Source: Polytrichum commune (taxonomy: Eukaryota > Streptophyta > Polytrichopsida > Polytrichales > Polytrichaceae). From it: 64,000 nt of DNA. The position numbers were made by a program, and so were the translations under genes. The stretch is taken from NCBI GenBank assembly GCA_950295325.1, contig OX485804.1, forward strand, positions 4,464,001 to 4,528,000, given 5' to 3'. Of this stretch, positions 47,295-57,657 are shown in pieces; the first letter of the stretch is position 1; every line of letters begins with the position of its first letter. The notes beneath the pieces were generated by a model that did not search any database, was not told the DNA's origin, and worked only from the letters and a program-made list of their open reading frames with translations.

Positions 47295-47600
47295 CTAGAA
47301 AATCATTGTGGATAGTATTATTGAAGTGACAAAAATGGGGATAGAGTATCCTATATCCAAGGTGTGTGACCCATGTTTCATGAATATACTCACATAAGCT
47401 TGCTTACGAAATAACTCCAAGTAACTTTTTACCAAGTTTAACATGCTTTCATGATATTTATTGAAATCATGTAATAAATTCTTATGCATCGAGCAGAGTT
47501 TACCACGCTCGTACAGGTGTAGTCTGAAGGGTCTTCATCTCAATCTTTTATCCATCTCACCAAATATGACATCAAGATTTTGGTGGTATGTTTGAAAGCT
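47295..47600 (-). pseudogene. Unrecognised open frame crossing the outer edge of the left palindrome arm
   Basis: Minus-strand translation reads HQNLDVIFGEMDKRLR, one TGA, then RPFRLHLYERGKLCSMHKNL and LHDFNKYHESMLNLVKSYLE, LFRKQAYVSIFMKHGSHTLD to 47295. The first part lies in the arm and recurs at 62640-62757, where the TGA is CGA but the frame stops two codons after the arm ends. I do not recognise the family; the regular hydrophobic spacing suggests helices. The reading frame continues naturally through the arm edge only here, so the left locus may be the original arrangement. Confidence 0.4.
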
Positions 47601-47989
47601 TGACATGTAGATTGTAAATTTTAAAAAATTCTGATATTTCATTCGGATGCGAAACGATTGGAAGGGCCGGAGAGGGAGCGTCACATTATTGCAAGATCAG
47701 GAACAGGGCCATTGGGATAAGCGGGTTGCGTCGCAGAATATACGACAGAATCCTAAATTGTACTAAGTTGGACATCAGTTCAATTTCTTTCTTTATTGTT
47801 TTAAAAAATGAATACTCACCTTTCGTCCTCCGTATGAGTAATGTTAATATATGGAGGTTCAGTGCCTTCTTGTAAGATTGATCCTCCTTCGTATCAATTT
47901 TCGAAGTGTTAAATTAGTGATGCACATCCCAGCACTACATGTCGATAAATGGCATCGGAAGTCATACTTAAATGTGCAGAGTAATAAAA

Positions 47990-48880
47990 TATTCGCACTC
48001 CTCTTGTCAGCAACTCGTGCTGAAATATTGTCATGGATGATTGAAATTTTGGTGAAAATATATTTGGTAAGTGATAGTAATTGCAACATGGTAAATCTAT
48101 AATCGTAAATCTATAATCGCCCCCAAAAATGATAAGGAATGGTGAATAATAAGGGTTAACATTTTAGTGGTAGTGACACTATACCATGGTTTACGACTAG
48201 TATTGATGAGAATACTAATTGTACCTACATTATGATGGTCTGAACCTACATGCCTGAAAAAACCTCAATTATGCACAAGTATATTTGTCTGACAAAGAAG
48301 TCTAGTATGCCATGTTTCATTCAACGGATTCATTCGAACAAATCTCTCATCGACTAGTGAAGCCTGCATATGCAAATGAAATTACATCCGACGGACATTG
48401 ATGAGAATACCGTCGTGGACATACTTCTTTAACCGTATTGGCATCATATGATATTTCTTAAAACATACAGTCTGAAGAACTAAGATTATATACATCGTAT
48501 TTATTTGTTTGAAAAAGGAACTCTGGTATGGTGCGTAATTCCATCTGTCGGAGCATTTGAACAACTGGCTAAGCTAGCGAGGCCTGCACATGCAAATGCA
48601 TTACATTTCACAAACATCAACACTCATTCACAAGAATATTACAGCGGAATTGTCGATGTTTCCTTAACCTCACACATGACACACACCTCAAACTGAACAT
48701 AGAGTCTGAAGAACTACGATTTTGCACAACAGTCTAAAGAACTACAATCCCCTACGGTAAAGCACAATAATTGTCTGCGTCACGCCTTCTGTTTCCTACA
48801 GGTGGCACAACCCGACCCCAAATTCCAGGCTGACAAGGAACTGTACAGACTTTGCATCGAAGACTGCCTATGAACATCTA
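47990..48880. repeat. Expansin 3' flank: diverged family D MITE and a two-unit repeat
   Basis: On the minus strand about 48230-47990 matches family D (CTAGTCGTAAACCATGG, CCATGACAATATTTCAGC). From 48262 and again from 48480 the words TATTTGT or TATTTATTTGTTTG, ATTCGAACAA or ATTTGAACAA, GCCTGCA, ATGCAAATG and ATTACAT follow in the same order, a duplication with about 220 bp period. Mirrored at 61355-62245. Confidence 0.5.
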
Positions 48881-48906
48881 ACTAATCTATGGAAGCCCAA
48901 ATGGAC

Positions 48907-49719
48907 CTAGTATTCAAACTGCACATTGGAGACATATTCCTTCCCCGGCGTGAAGGAGTCGGGGATAGTTTCTGTGGCCACGACGGCATGTTTATGCAAC
49001 CTGGCCGTGACCATGATATCGAAAGGGCCCTTCAAGGGGCGGCCACTGGGGGGAGTGGCGACGTAGTTGACACCCCAGTCATGTCGCATGGTGATGAAGC
49101 CGCTGGCGCCTTTCTCCCGGATGGCCACGCTCTCGATGTCGCCGGATCCTGCCGTATAGCGCACCGAGAGCGCGAGCCAGAAAGGACTGGAGCCGGCGTC
49201 TACCCGGAAGGCGATCGTCTGGTTTGCGAACATGCAGGGGACGCGCTTGTACTTAATGTTGTACAGACCGATGTTGCGAAGCTCGGCGTCTTTGCCCGGG
49301 AGCGCCATGCTGCTGATGGCGTCGCCGCTGAGGTCGAACGCGGGCTCCCCCGTGCTACAGTAGGTGCCACCGGGGCACTCGTCGGTGATGACGATCCGAA
49401 TGGGGTTGGGCATGCAGGAGGAGTAGGTGCACACCATATCGTAGCATTGGCCACACCCCTTGCCTTTTGCGAAGATAGGTGAGCTTCCCGCTGCAATCGC
49501 ACTGCCGTAGGGAGAGCCGGTGAGCTTCGTAAATCCGCATGCACCCCCGCTCGAGCCTTCCCCGTGCGGATCCCCGTACCAAGTCGCGTGCCCGGGTCTC
49601 CATCCCTCGTCGTACCCGAACTGTGACAAGTTCCCGCACAACGCTCCTCTCGGGATACCAAACGCAGCATAGCTCACCACCACCATCACCACTAAGAGCT
49701 CCCTGCGAAACGCAGGCAT
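48907..49719 (-). CDS. Beta-expansin, left copy
   Basis: Expansins loosen plant cell walls non-hydrolytically; beta-expansins act mainly on matrix polysaccharides. The 270-residue protein has a signal peptide (MPAFRRELLVVMVVVSYAAF), an expansin double-psi beta-barrel at about 39-165 (GHATWYG, GGACGF, GCGQCYDMVC, TDECPGG, AFDLSG, RVPC) and a C-terminal CBM63-like domain at about 170-268 (WLALSVRY, DWGVNY, GPFDIMVTAR, IPDSFTPGKEYVSNVQFEY). Asp113 (TDECP) and Asp129 (AFD) occupy the conserved acidic positions. The His of the usual HFD motif is Ala here. The open frame begins 17 codons earlier, but the second Met directly precedes a good signal peptide and was chosen. There is no intron, unlike most plant beta-expansin genes. 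Transcribed outward from the palindrome centre. The 197-codon plus-strand frame is a shadow. Confidence 0.93.
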   Translation of the reverse strand: MPAFRRELLVVMVVVSYAAFGIPRGALCGNLSQFGYDEGWRPGHATWYGDPHGEGSSGGACGFTKLTGSPYGSAIAAGSSPIFAKGKGCGQCYDMVCTYSSCMPNPIRIVITDECPGGTYCSTGEPAFDLSGDAISSMALPGKDAELRNIGLYNIKYKRVPCMFANQTIAFRVDAGSSPFWLALSVRYTAGSGDIESVAIREKGASGFITMRHDWGVNYVATPPSGRPLKGPFDIMVTARLHKHAVVATETIPDSFTPGKEYVSNVQFEY

Positions 49720-51000
49720 CTTGAATCCGTTCGCTGAATGCTGTATGATTCTGCAAGTGGCTGCCCACAAGATAGATCGAGACAGTTAATCGCGCCGCTC
49801 TGTGACACAAGCAGCTTCTCACATTTTCCCTCTATATCACAGATTTGACAAGTTACGAGGCTATATTCACACAGGTGCCACCCTATTCAGAAGCAAATAT
49901 AACTCACATGCACTCTACTCAAGCCCTAGATAATTAAAACACTAACCCAGGCGCTGCTGCCATAGGACAACTAAAAATAATTAGTGTAGCTTGCAACCTT
50001 CATGAAATTGAGCTGGCACTTGTGTGTAGTCATCTTACCAAAGGAGTAATTCAAGAGTTGTGCACACACCTACGAGAAGTATCGCCACAAACTGTCTCAA
50101 AATGTGAACCCAGAACCCCTCTCAAACTCCAAGAATTGAGCTATGAAGCCGAATCTGCAGACGTTTCTACCATACACTTCCCTTCCCTCACGGGGTTCCA
50201 GAAAATTGACAAATCCCAATCTTGTCTTCAATGTCTTTGTTTGTCAACTTCTTCCAAACCCAAAGTTGTGTGGAGCCTTGTCGTTGCGACTGCACAACAT
50301 CTGTACTCCGAGAGGATCAGCGTATGCACGCCCGTTCAATAAGTTTCTGCTAGGTCCTCAAAGTTGGGTCAACATCCATGCTCAATCAATTTGTCACCCA
50401 CATCTGTGTCGAAATTTCAAGGGAAAACTCTAGCTACGCTCACAGTGAAGAAACAGAAATTTGATGCAGAAATGAACTCCCAAAGTTTGCAGATCGCTGC
50501 TCCGAACACTGCCGCAGACAGGCTCATAGAATTTTCAGACACCACGAGCGCAACAGAAGAGAGCCCAGATTTAGAGAGTTCATGAGTTTGCATACAGCGT
50601 GCCGGCGGTGCCTCTAGACGCCTTCCCAAAACGGGTCAGCCACGCCCCTGCCACTTGTCAGGCAGAAGGCCAAAATTCCCCGACATGTAAAGAACCATTC
50701 CCCCACCCGCCCGCCCGACCAATACAGAAACATTCCTCTCCTCACAGGGAAGTTTGTGGGCATAGTCGGCCAAGATCCTAGTGATTCAGTCTACTACTAC
50801 TAGGAGTGTAAAATCTATCCAATCTTGCAAACATGATGCCAACACACACACCCACAAAATGATGTCAAGCACTTGTGTGGGCGTATAACAAGGGATGCTT
50901 CACTTTCATCATATTGGCCATGACCTCATATGTGAACCACAAGATCTTGATAAGTCCTAAAAAGAACCACAAACACACACATAGAGATACATCTCATCAA
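49720..51000. other. Upstream region of the left expansin
   Basis: Holds the presumed promoter of the minus-strand expansin. A TATA-like GATATAG on the expansin strand lies about 120 bases before the start codon (mirror near 60397), only a weak match. Open frames of 60-106 codons around 50022-50780 have no family features. A scrap of repeat family N (GGGCATAGTCGGCCAAGATC) is at 50760. Confidence 0.4.
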
Positions 51001-51077
51001 ACCCACCCCCAAAACATTCAACATTAAATTTTCCAAGGCATGGAAATCCGCCCCCAAAAACACAAATCCCCCCCCCC

Positions 51078-52577
51078 AATAACACAACGCTTCCTCTACC
51101 TCCCACTTACAACTACATACACGCCCTCAAATACCACCCACAACAATGCATATATATGGATGGATCATTTATTCCGCCTTCCAAAAACCCTGAGGGTCAA
51201 ATTGAGTGCAACGCTATGGGCTCAGGAGTATATAGCCCCAACAACAACACCAAGATCGCAGAAAGGCTACCAGGCTACCAAAACATCCTAAGAGTTGAAC
51301 TGAACGCAATACTCATAGCTATTAAAACTATACAAAATACCCAAGGAGAAACACATATATTCACAGATAGACTCAACAGCATGTACCTAATCAACAACCA
51401 CATACAACACCCAACTTCTCAACACCACCACCCAGACAAACTACTCATAGCAGCCATCATACACCAAATATAGTGGACCCGACATATGATCCACATACAC
51501 AAAGTACGAGCACACACAGGCATTAGTGGAAACGAAAAGGCAGACATACTAGCCAATGAGGGGACACTTAAAGATAAACCAAACACTACGCCACGCATTC
51601 ACATAGCCCACTCCACCCCCTTTTGGCTAGCTAGCTACCCCATAGCCACACATGATGGTGCCATTCGTAACCTCCACACATTCATAGCAAAAGAACACGA
51701 AAATCGCGAAACTGCACTAGCCAAAAGTAAATTCCCGTGTGTAGACAAATGGCTAAACAACGACCAAATCAACCAAAAGCTTTCTAACCACTTCTGGAAA
51801 GACGACAAAATACATGACACACAAGTTACCCAAACTCTAAAATTCAGATATGCCCAATACATGGGTAACCATAGAAAAAAAATATTTTGGCCCCTTAAGT
51901 ATCAAAACCCCAATTGTACACTATGTTGCACCAACGACAAAGACACATGGCCCCACCTACTATCGACATGCGAACACCCATACCTAAAAGGATTACGAAT
52001 TGCTAGACATAACAAAGCAGTCCACCTCATCACCCAGACCCTACAAGCCAATAAAAACACCTGATTCTTCACCTTGACCAACGCAGGCAGAATAACCAAC
52101 CAACCCCCAGACCCAACAGTCCCAGAATGGCTTCTCAAATGTACATGCACACAAAGTACATGCCAATGCCAAGCGAAATTAAGACCAGACATAATGTGCA
52201 TCATTGGAGCCCCCAACCAAATGCAAGTACCCATACTACCCTCCTCTAGCTACACTGTCCAATTCATAGAATTCACATACTGCCATGATTGATTCCCGGA
52301 ACAAGCTCGCACCCACAAACACACCAAATATGACCCACTAATCACTACATTACAAAACAATGGCTGGCAGACCAACCCCCTCGTCACCATCACAACTGGA
52401 GTAAGGGGAGCTATACACAAAAACTCCATAGAACAACTAATCAAACTCAAAGTCCCGAAAGCTTACACCAAAGCCCTCATGAAGAACATACACCAAAATG
52501 CCATCAAATACCTTACTTACCTGGTCCTAAACAAAAGAAAACTTGACAACAAACAAACCCATGTCCCCCCACCATAA
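51078..52577 (+). pseudogene. LINE 3' fragment: RNase H domain and conserved C-terminal module, left copy
   Basis: One reading frame runs through 51078-52577 with three stops (TAG 51471, TGA 52062, TGA 52290). It shows an RNase H domain with its acidic residues in order: D in YMDGSF, E in RVELNAIL, D in IFTDRLNS, and D in KVRAHTGISGNEKADILANE. A zinc-knuckle-like CTLCCTNDKDTWPHLLSTC follows, then GLRIARHNKAVHLI. Downstream, after two stops, come IEFTYCHD and PLITTLQNNGWQTNPLVTIT, TGVRGAIHKNSIEQL, a conserved-looking tail. The reverse transcriptase part is missing, so the element is 5'-truncated. The same three stops are in the mirror copy, so it was dead before the palindrome formed. Ordinary plant L1 elements have a different RNase H; the clade is not assigned. 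Confidence 0.8.
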
Positions 52578-52592
52578 GGTGGGAGACCACCT

Positions 52593-52610
52593 CCCCCCCC
52601 CCCCCCCCCC
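52593..52610. repeat. Poly-C run, 18 bases (17 in the mirror)
   Basis: The only length difference seen between the arms; it shifts the mirror sum by one. The mirror is a G run at 57626-57642. Confidence 0.85.
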
Positions 52611-52837
52611 TATATACCACAACAGAGCCCACCTCCCAACGGAGGCATAACACCCTATACTGCATTACGCGACACCGTGATTAGTACAGGGTCAACGGGC
52701 TCAAATTCACACCAGTATAAATACACATGCGTTATCTTTTCTTTTCTTTCTGAACCTCGAACAAGTTTACAAAGCAAGGACTAGGACAAGTGTTATTGCC
52801 GTGCTACTACCTCATGTCTCAAGTGGCCTCTTATGAT

Positions 52838-52902
52838 TTCATGTTTGTGGTTGTACACCTCATATCCTTATCCATACCCATGGCAATGAACCCACACCAA
52901 TG
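52838..52902 (+). repeat. 65-bp word repeated at the inner edge of the palindrome arm
   Basis: TTTCATGTTTGTGGTTGTAC, ACCTCATATCCTTATCCATA and ACCCACACCA occur here and again at 54590-54653, which ends at the arm's inner limit. Mirrors are at 57334-57398 and 56186-56249. Confidence 0.8.
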
Positions 52903-53014
52903 AACTTTGACTACCTCTAGAATAGGCATAAGTACTTCATATCTAGAAATTTAAGCACACACACATTGATGGTCCTCTCCATTCCGTTATCCATATTTTT
53001 TAAAAATAAAAATT

Positions 53015-53388
53015 ACTACATTGAATATTGTATATAGTGTCATGTGGTAATTTATGTCACTCTGGTAACTTCTCTATTGACACTTCTTATGTGTAAGTTT
53101 ACAATTATTGTCACCCTAACTTACTTAGTTCATCCACTTCTGGTACATTATGCAACCTAACAATTTTGTAATGAAATGTAGTCGTGAATGTTTGAAATTG
53201 GGATGAAAAGACATTTAGAATTGACAATCATTGCAAAATTGCAATTTTACCTTTCCCAAAAAGATTACAAGGAATGACAAATAATGTTAGGTTATCATTA
53301 GTGTTGCTGACACTGCACCGATGGTTTACAATTAGTATTGAGCAAGACAAATAGATTTGGTGACACCAAATATAATAGTTAGTGTAGT
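53015..53388 (-). mobile_element. MITE family D, left-arm copy (374 bp)
   Basis: ACTACATTGAATATTG and TATAGTGTCA on one end pair with TGACACCAAATATAATAG and TTAGTGTAGT on the other. The interior matches 1748-2125. Confidence 0.75.
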
Positions 53389-53545
53389 TGCCCTGACTTA
53401 CTTTATGACTGTTGAATTTTCTCAAATTTTGTTGAAATATAGAGGATATTCTTATTAGATCTTCATAATGGAGCTAGTTTCCACATACAAGTGGTTGACT
53501 ATAAAATATGTTGATGATAGTGGGTTGAATTGCCTCAACATCAAA

Positions 53546-53948
53546 GGGTGGTATGATTGTTCCAAGTTGTTGGAATGCACCTGGTGACAATAAAGGGTTA
53601 ATAAAAGTGAAAGAAAAATGTGAGTTCCCCCATGCACTCTTTGTACATTCTCAGTGAATGTGACCAAATTCATTAGGATAAACTAGGAGAAGCATTTGAC
53701 TTCATCCATATGAGGTTTATAAAGAAAAATAAATTATGAGATGTTTTAAGGTGTGCTTGAGGAATATAAATGATTTCATTCCTCTTGTAGTGTGGCTTCA
53801 TCAATTAGCCATGTAATTTGAGCCTTTGAACTTTTGGATTTTGTAAGGTGAGATGGATGTCACTCCCAAACAAGGGACACGAATATTTATAATTTGGCTT
53901 GAGAACATGCATTATATTCCTTTGTTGGTTGTTCGGTGGGCTCTACAC
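53546..53948 (+). repeat. 403-bp segment duplicated on the two sides of the gap (first copy)
   Basis: Identical by reading to 54149-54551 at a constant offset of 603 bases. The right arm has this segment only once (56288-56690), so one copy is probably an assembly overlap. Confidence 0.9.
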
Positions 53949-54148
53949 NNNNNNNNNNNNNNNNNNNNNNNNNNNNNNNNNNNNNNNNNNNNNNNNNNNN
54001 NNNNNNNNNNNNNNNNNNNNNNNNNNNNNNNNNNNNNNNNNNNNNNNNNNNNNNNNNNNNNNNNNNNNNNNNNNNNNNNNNNNNNNNNNNNNNNNNNNNN
54101 NNNNNNNNNNNNNNNNNNNNNNNNNNNNNNNNNNNNNNNNNNNNNNNN
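53949..54148. other. Assembly gap, 200 Ns
   Basis: Exactly 200 unknown bases. The mirror image predicts that nothing is missing and that the true gap size is negative. Confidence 0.99.
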
Positions 54149-54551
54149 GGGTGGTATGATTGTTCCAAGTTGTTGGAATGCACCTGGTGACAATAAAGGG
54201 TTAATAAAAGTGAAAGAAAAATGTGAGTTCCCCCATGCACTCTTTGTACATTCTCAGTGAATGTGACCAAATTCATTAGGATAAACTAGGAGAAGCATTT
54301 GACTTCATCCATATGAGGTTTATAAAGAAAAATAAATTATGAGATGTTTTAAGGTGTGCTTGAGGAATATAAATGATTTCATTCCTCTTGTAGTGTGGCT
54401 TCATCAATTAGCCATGTAATTTGAGCCTTTGAACTTTTGGATTTTGTAAGGTGAGATGGATGTCACTCCCAAACAAGGGACACGAATATTTATAATTTGG
54501 CTTGAGAACATGCATTATATTCCTTTGTTGGTTGTTCGGTGGGCTCTACAC
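54149..54551 (+). repeat. 403-bp segment beside the gap (second copy)
   Basis: Repeats 53546-53948. The sequence continues from 54552 to 54663 in agreement with the right arm, so this copy is the one joined to the inner end. Confidence 0.9.
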
Positions 54552-54663
54552 CAATTGTGGTACTCATTTAGTGCACATCACACTACCCATTTCATGTTTG
54601 TGGTTGTACACCTCATATCCTTATCCATACCCATGGCAATGAACCCACACCAAGGTAAAGGAT

Positions 54664-56175
54664 AATCCCATACCCATAACACACCTATGAAAGCTTTTAA
54701 TACTGTACCTAAAACACAACTTAACCATCCAAATGTCTCCAATGCAAAGTGGAGGCGGATTTGGGTGAAAAGTGGGGAGGTTGTGGGAAAGTGTGGGGTT
54801 GGTTTTGAGCAAAAGTGGGATTGGGATTTGAGCAAGCATTGGAACATAGCTAGGGGTGGCTCACTTATATGTATAAATAAAGATCCCATCTGCAAAAGTT
54901 ATGCGAGCTCAATTTTCTTATTGGGTGAAAAGTGGGTTTTAGTGTGGAGGCGGTTTTGGGAGAAAACAAGGTTGGATTTTGATGAGAAAAAGAGCATTTT
55001 CAGCAAGTGCTAGGACGGTTTTGTGAGCCGTTTGCAATGGACTTAGTGGGAGTTTAGGGATATATTTAGGAAGCTAGGGATAAGTGACTTTAAAATTTGT
55101 TGTACATTCATATGATGTGCAATTTCTTTTATGTGTGTTTTTACCATGTCTAAGCCAATCATGCATATCACTAATACAAATGGACTTCAAAATTAAGCTA
55201 AATCACTTAGAGTGTTGGTCTAAGTACTAAATCACATTGTTCGGGAAGCAACTACCAACTACAGATATCGGCATCTCCGAATATGCTTTGCACCATTCCT
55301 TACGCCGCCATGGGAATGGGTATGGGCATGAGCACGGGCATGGGCGTGGGCGTGGGCGTGGGCATGGGTATGAGTATGGGTATGGGTATGAGTATGGGTA
55401 TGGGTATGAGTATGGGTATGGGTATGGACATTGCCAAGTGTATAGATATGCATATGAAGTGTACAAAATCTAGCCCAAACATCGTGGGTTGAAGACACTA
55501 TTTAGGATACAATAAGGTGAATGGACCTAAAATGGACATTATTATTTTTAGCTTTGCACCCACTTCTCTTAAGCTACTAAACAAGCAATTTGCACGAGAT
55601 GATGATTACTACAACCAACTATCAGGATTGACATCTCCAGGTCATATGCTTTGCACCATCCTTTACCAATGGTATAGGTGTGGGTATGAGCATTGTTTAA
55701 GGTATGGATATGGCTATGAAGTGGACAACCTCTAGCATCCAAATATTGCGGGTACAATGTTATAAGGTAAGTTGGCCCAAATGGGTGTGTTTAACTCTGC
55801 ATAACATATTGAACAATTGATTAGTATGAGATGGTGACTTATACAACCAAATAGAGATCGGCATCTCCCATATCACTTTTGACCCAAGCACATGGACGAC
55901 CACGGGTATGGGTATGGGTACGGGTATCGGTACCTGTATGAGTTGTCTTTGTGTATGGTCATGTTACGATAAGGGTCTTAAGTGAACAACCTCTTGTATC
56001 CAAATAATGTGTGTTCAAGTACTATTTAGAATAAAATAAAGTAAGTAGGCTTAAAAACCTACACTTAAGCTATGAACCCGGAGCTTCTCCTAGGGTATTA
56101 CATATGCGTTTAGTATAAGGTGATGAGTAGTACACCCAATTATTGAGATTGGTATCTTTGGATATGCCCGCCATC
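54664..56175. repeat. Palindrome spacer with four diverged repeat units
   Basis: Words such as GGCATCTCC, GCTTTGCACCATCCTTTACC, GGTATGG and GTGGACAACCTCTAGCATCC recur near 55255, 55630, 55860 and 56150. The last unit (CCATCATCCTTTACC) straddles the inner edge of the right arm. 54664-55200 is unique DNA with no gene seen. Confidence 0.6.
55303..55436 (+). repeat. GGTATG/GGCATG/GGCGTG hexanucleotide minisatellite
   Basis: About 20 six-base units (GGTATG, GGCATG, GGCGTG, AGTATG) in a row, with higher-order alternation. Shorter runs of the same kind occur at about 55672-55695 and 55901-55935. Methionine-glycine or Tyr-Gly open frames here are artefacts of the repeat. Confidence 0.9.
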
Positions 56176-56847
56176 ATCCTTTACCTTGGTGTGGGTTCAT
56201 TGCCATGGGTATGGATAAGGATATGAGGTGTACAACCACAAACATGAAATGGGTAGTGTGATGTGCACTAAATGAGTACCACAATTGGTGTAGAGCCCAC
56301 CGAACAACCAACAAAGGAATATAATGCATGTTCTCAAGCCAAATTATAAATATTCGTGTCCCTTGTTTGGGAGTGACATCCATCTCACCTTACAAAATCC
56401 AAAAGTTCAAAGGCTCAAATTACATGGCTAATTGATGAAGCCACACTACAAGAGGAATGAAATCATTTATATTCCTCAAGCACACCTTAAAACATCTCAT
56501 AATTTATTTTTCTTTATAAACCTCATATGGATGAAGTCAAATGCTTCTCCTAGTTTATCCTAATGAATTTGGTCGCATTCACTGAGAATGTACAAAGAGT
56601 GCATGGGGGAACTCACATTTTTCTTTCACTTTTATTAACCCTTTATTGTCACCAGGTGCATTCCAACAACTTGGAACAATCATACCACCCTTTGATGTTG
56701 AGGCAATTCAACCCACTATCATCAACATATTTTATAGTCAACCACTTGTATGTGGAAACTAGCTCCATTATGAAGATCTAATAAGAATATCCTCTATATT
56801 TCAACAAAATTTGAGAAAATTCAACAGTCATAAAGTAAGTCAGGGCA

Positions 56848-57221
56848 ACTACACTAACTATTATATTTGGTGTCACCAAATCTATTTGTCTTGCTCAATA
56901 CTAATTGTAAACCATCGGTGCAGTGTCAGCAACACTAATGATAACCTAACATTATTTGTCATTCCTTGTAATCTTTTTGGGAAAGGTAAAATTGCAATTT
57001 TGCAATGATTGTCAATTCTAAATGTCTTTTCATCCCAATTTCAAACATTCACGACTACATTTCATTACAAAATTGTTAGGTTGCATAATGTACCAGAAGT
57101 GGATGAACTAAGTAAGTTAGGGTGACAATAATTGTAAACTTACACATAAGAAGTGTCAATAGAGAAGTTACCAGAGTGACATAAATTACCACATGACACT
57201 ATATACAATATTCAATGTAGT
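56848..57221 (+). mobile_element. MITE family D, right-arm copy (374 bp)
   Basis: Mirror of 53015-53388: ACTACACTAACTATTATATT at the left and AATATTCAATGTAGT at the right. Confidence 0.75.
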
Positions 57222-57657
57222 AATTTTTATTTTTAAAAAATATGGATAACGGAATGGAGAGGACCATCAATGTGTGTGTGCTTAAATTTCTAGATATGAA
57301 GTACTTATGCCTATTCTAGAGGTAGTCAAAGTTCATTGGTGTGGGTTCATTGCCATGGGTATGGATAAGGATATGAGGTGTACAACCACAAACATGAAAT
57401 CATAAGAGGCCACTTGAGACATGAGGTAGTAGCACGGCAATAACACTTGTCCTAGTCCTTGCTTTGTAAACTTGTTCGAGGTTCAGAAAGAAAAGAAAAG
57501 ATAACGCATGTGTATTTATACTGGTGTGAATTTGAGCCCGTTGACCCTGTACTAATCACGGTGTCGCGTAATGCAGTATAGGGTGTTATGCCTCCGTTGG
57601 GAGGTGGGCTCTGTTGTGGTATATAGGGGGGGGGGGGGGGGGAGGTGGTCTCCCACC

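Larger units (their letters stand above)
47485..54663. repeat. Left arm of a giant inverted repeat (about 6.57 kb after removing the gap artefact)
   Basis: Every feature from 47485 to 54663 has a mirror image between 56176 and 62750: coordinates add to 110235 up to the poly-C run, 110236 after it, and 110839 beyond the N gap. I saw only single-base differences (for example C at 52117 against T in the mirror at 58118, and T at 54264 against C at 56575), one base of length in the poly-C run at 52593-52610, and a cluster of four mismatches in the outermost 60 bases. Confidence 0.95.

Noticed and set aside
48889-49482. 197-codon open frame on the plus strand, and its mirror at 60753-61346
   Set aside because: It is antisense to the expansin, caused by the GC-rich codon use of that gene; no family resemblance.
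49200-49822. 155-156 codon frames in other phases over the expansin, and mirrors
   Set aside because: Out-of-frame shadows with Arg/Ser/Pro-rich low-complexity composition.
53853-54276. Open frames of 84-135 codons running through the N gap
   Set aside because: They consist mostly of unknown residues created by Ns.
55227-55498. Several 60-79 codon frames rich in Tyr-Pro, His-Thr or Met-Gly
   Set aside because: Every frame of a hexanucleotide array is open; this is a minisatellite, not a gene.
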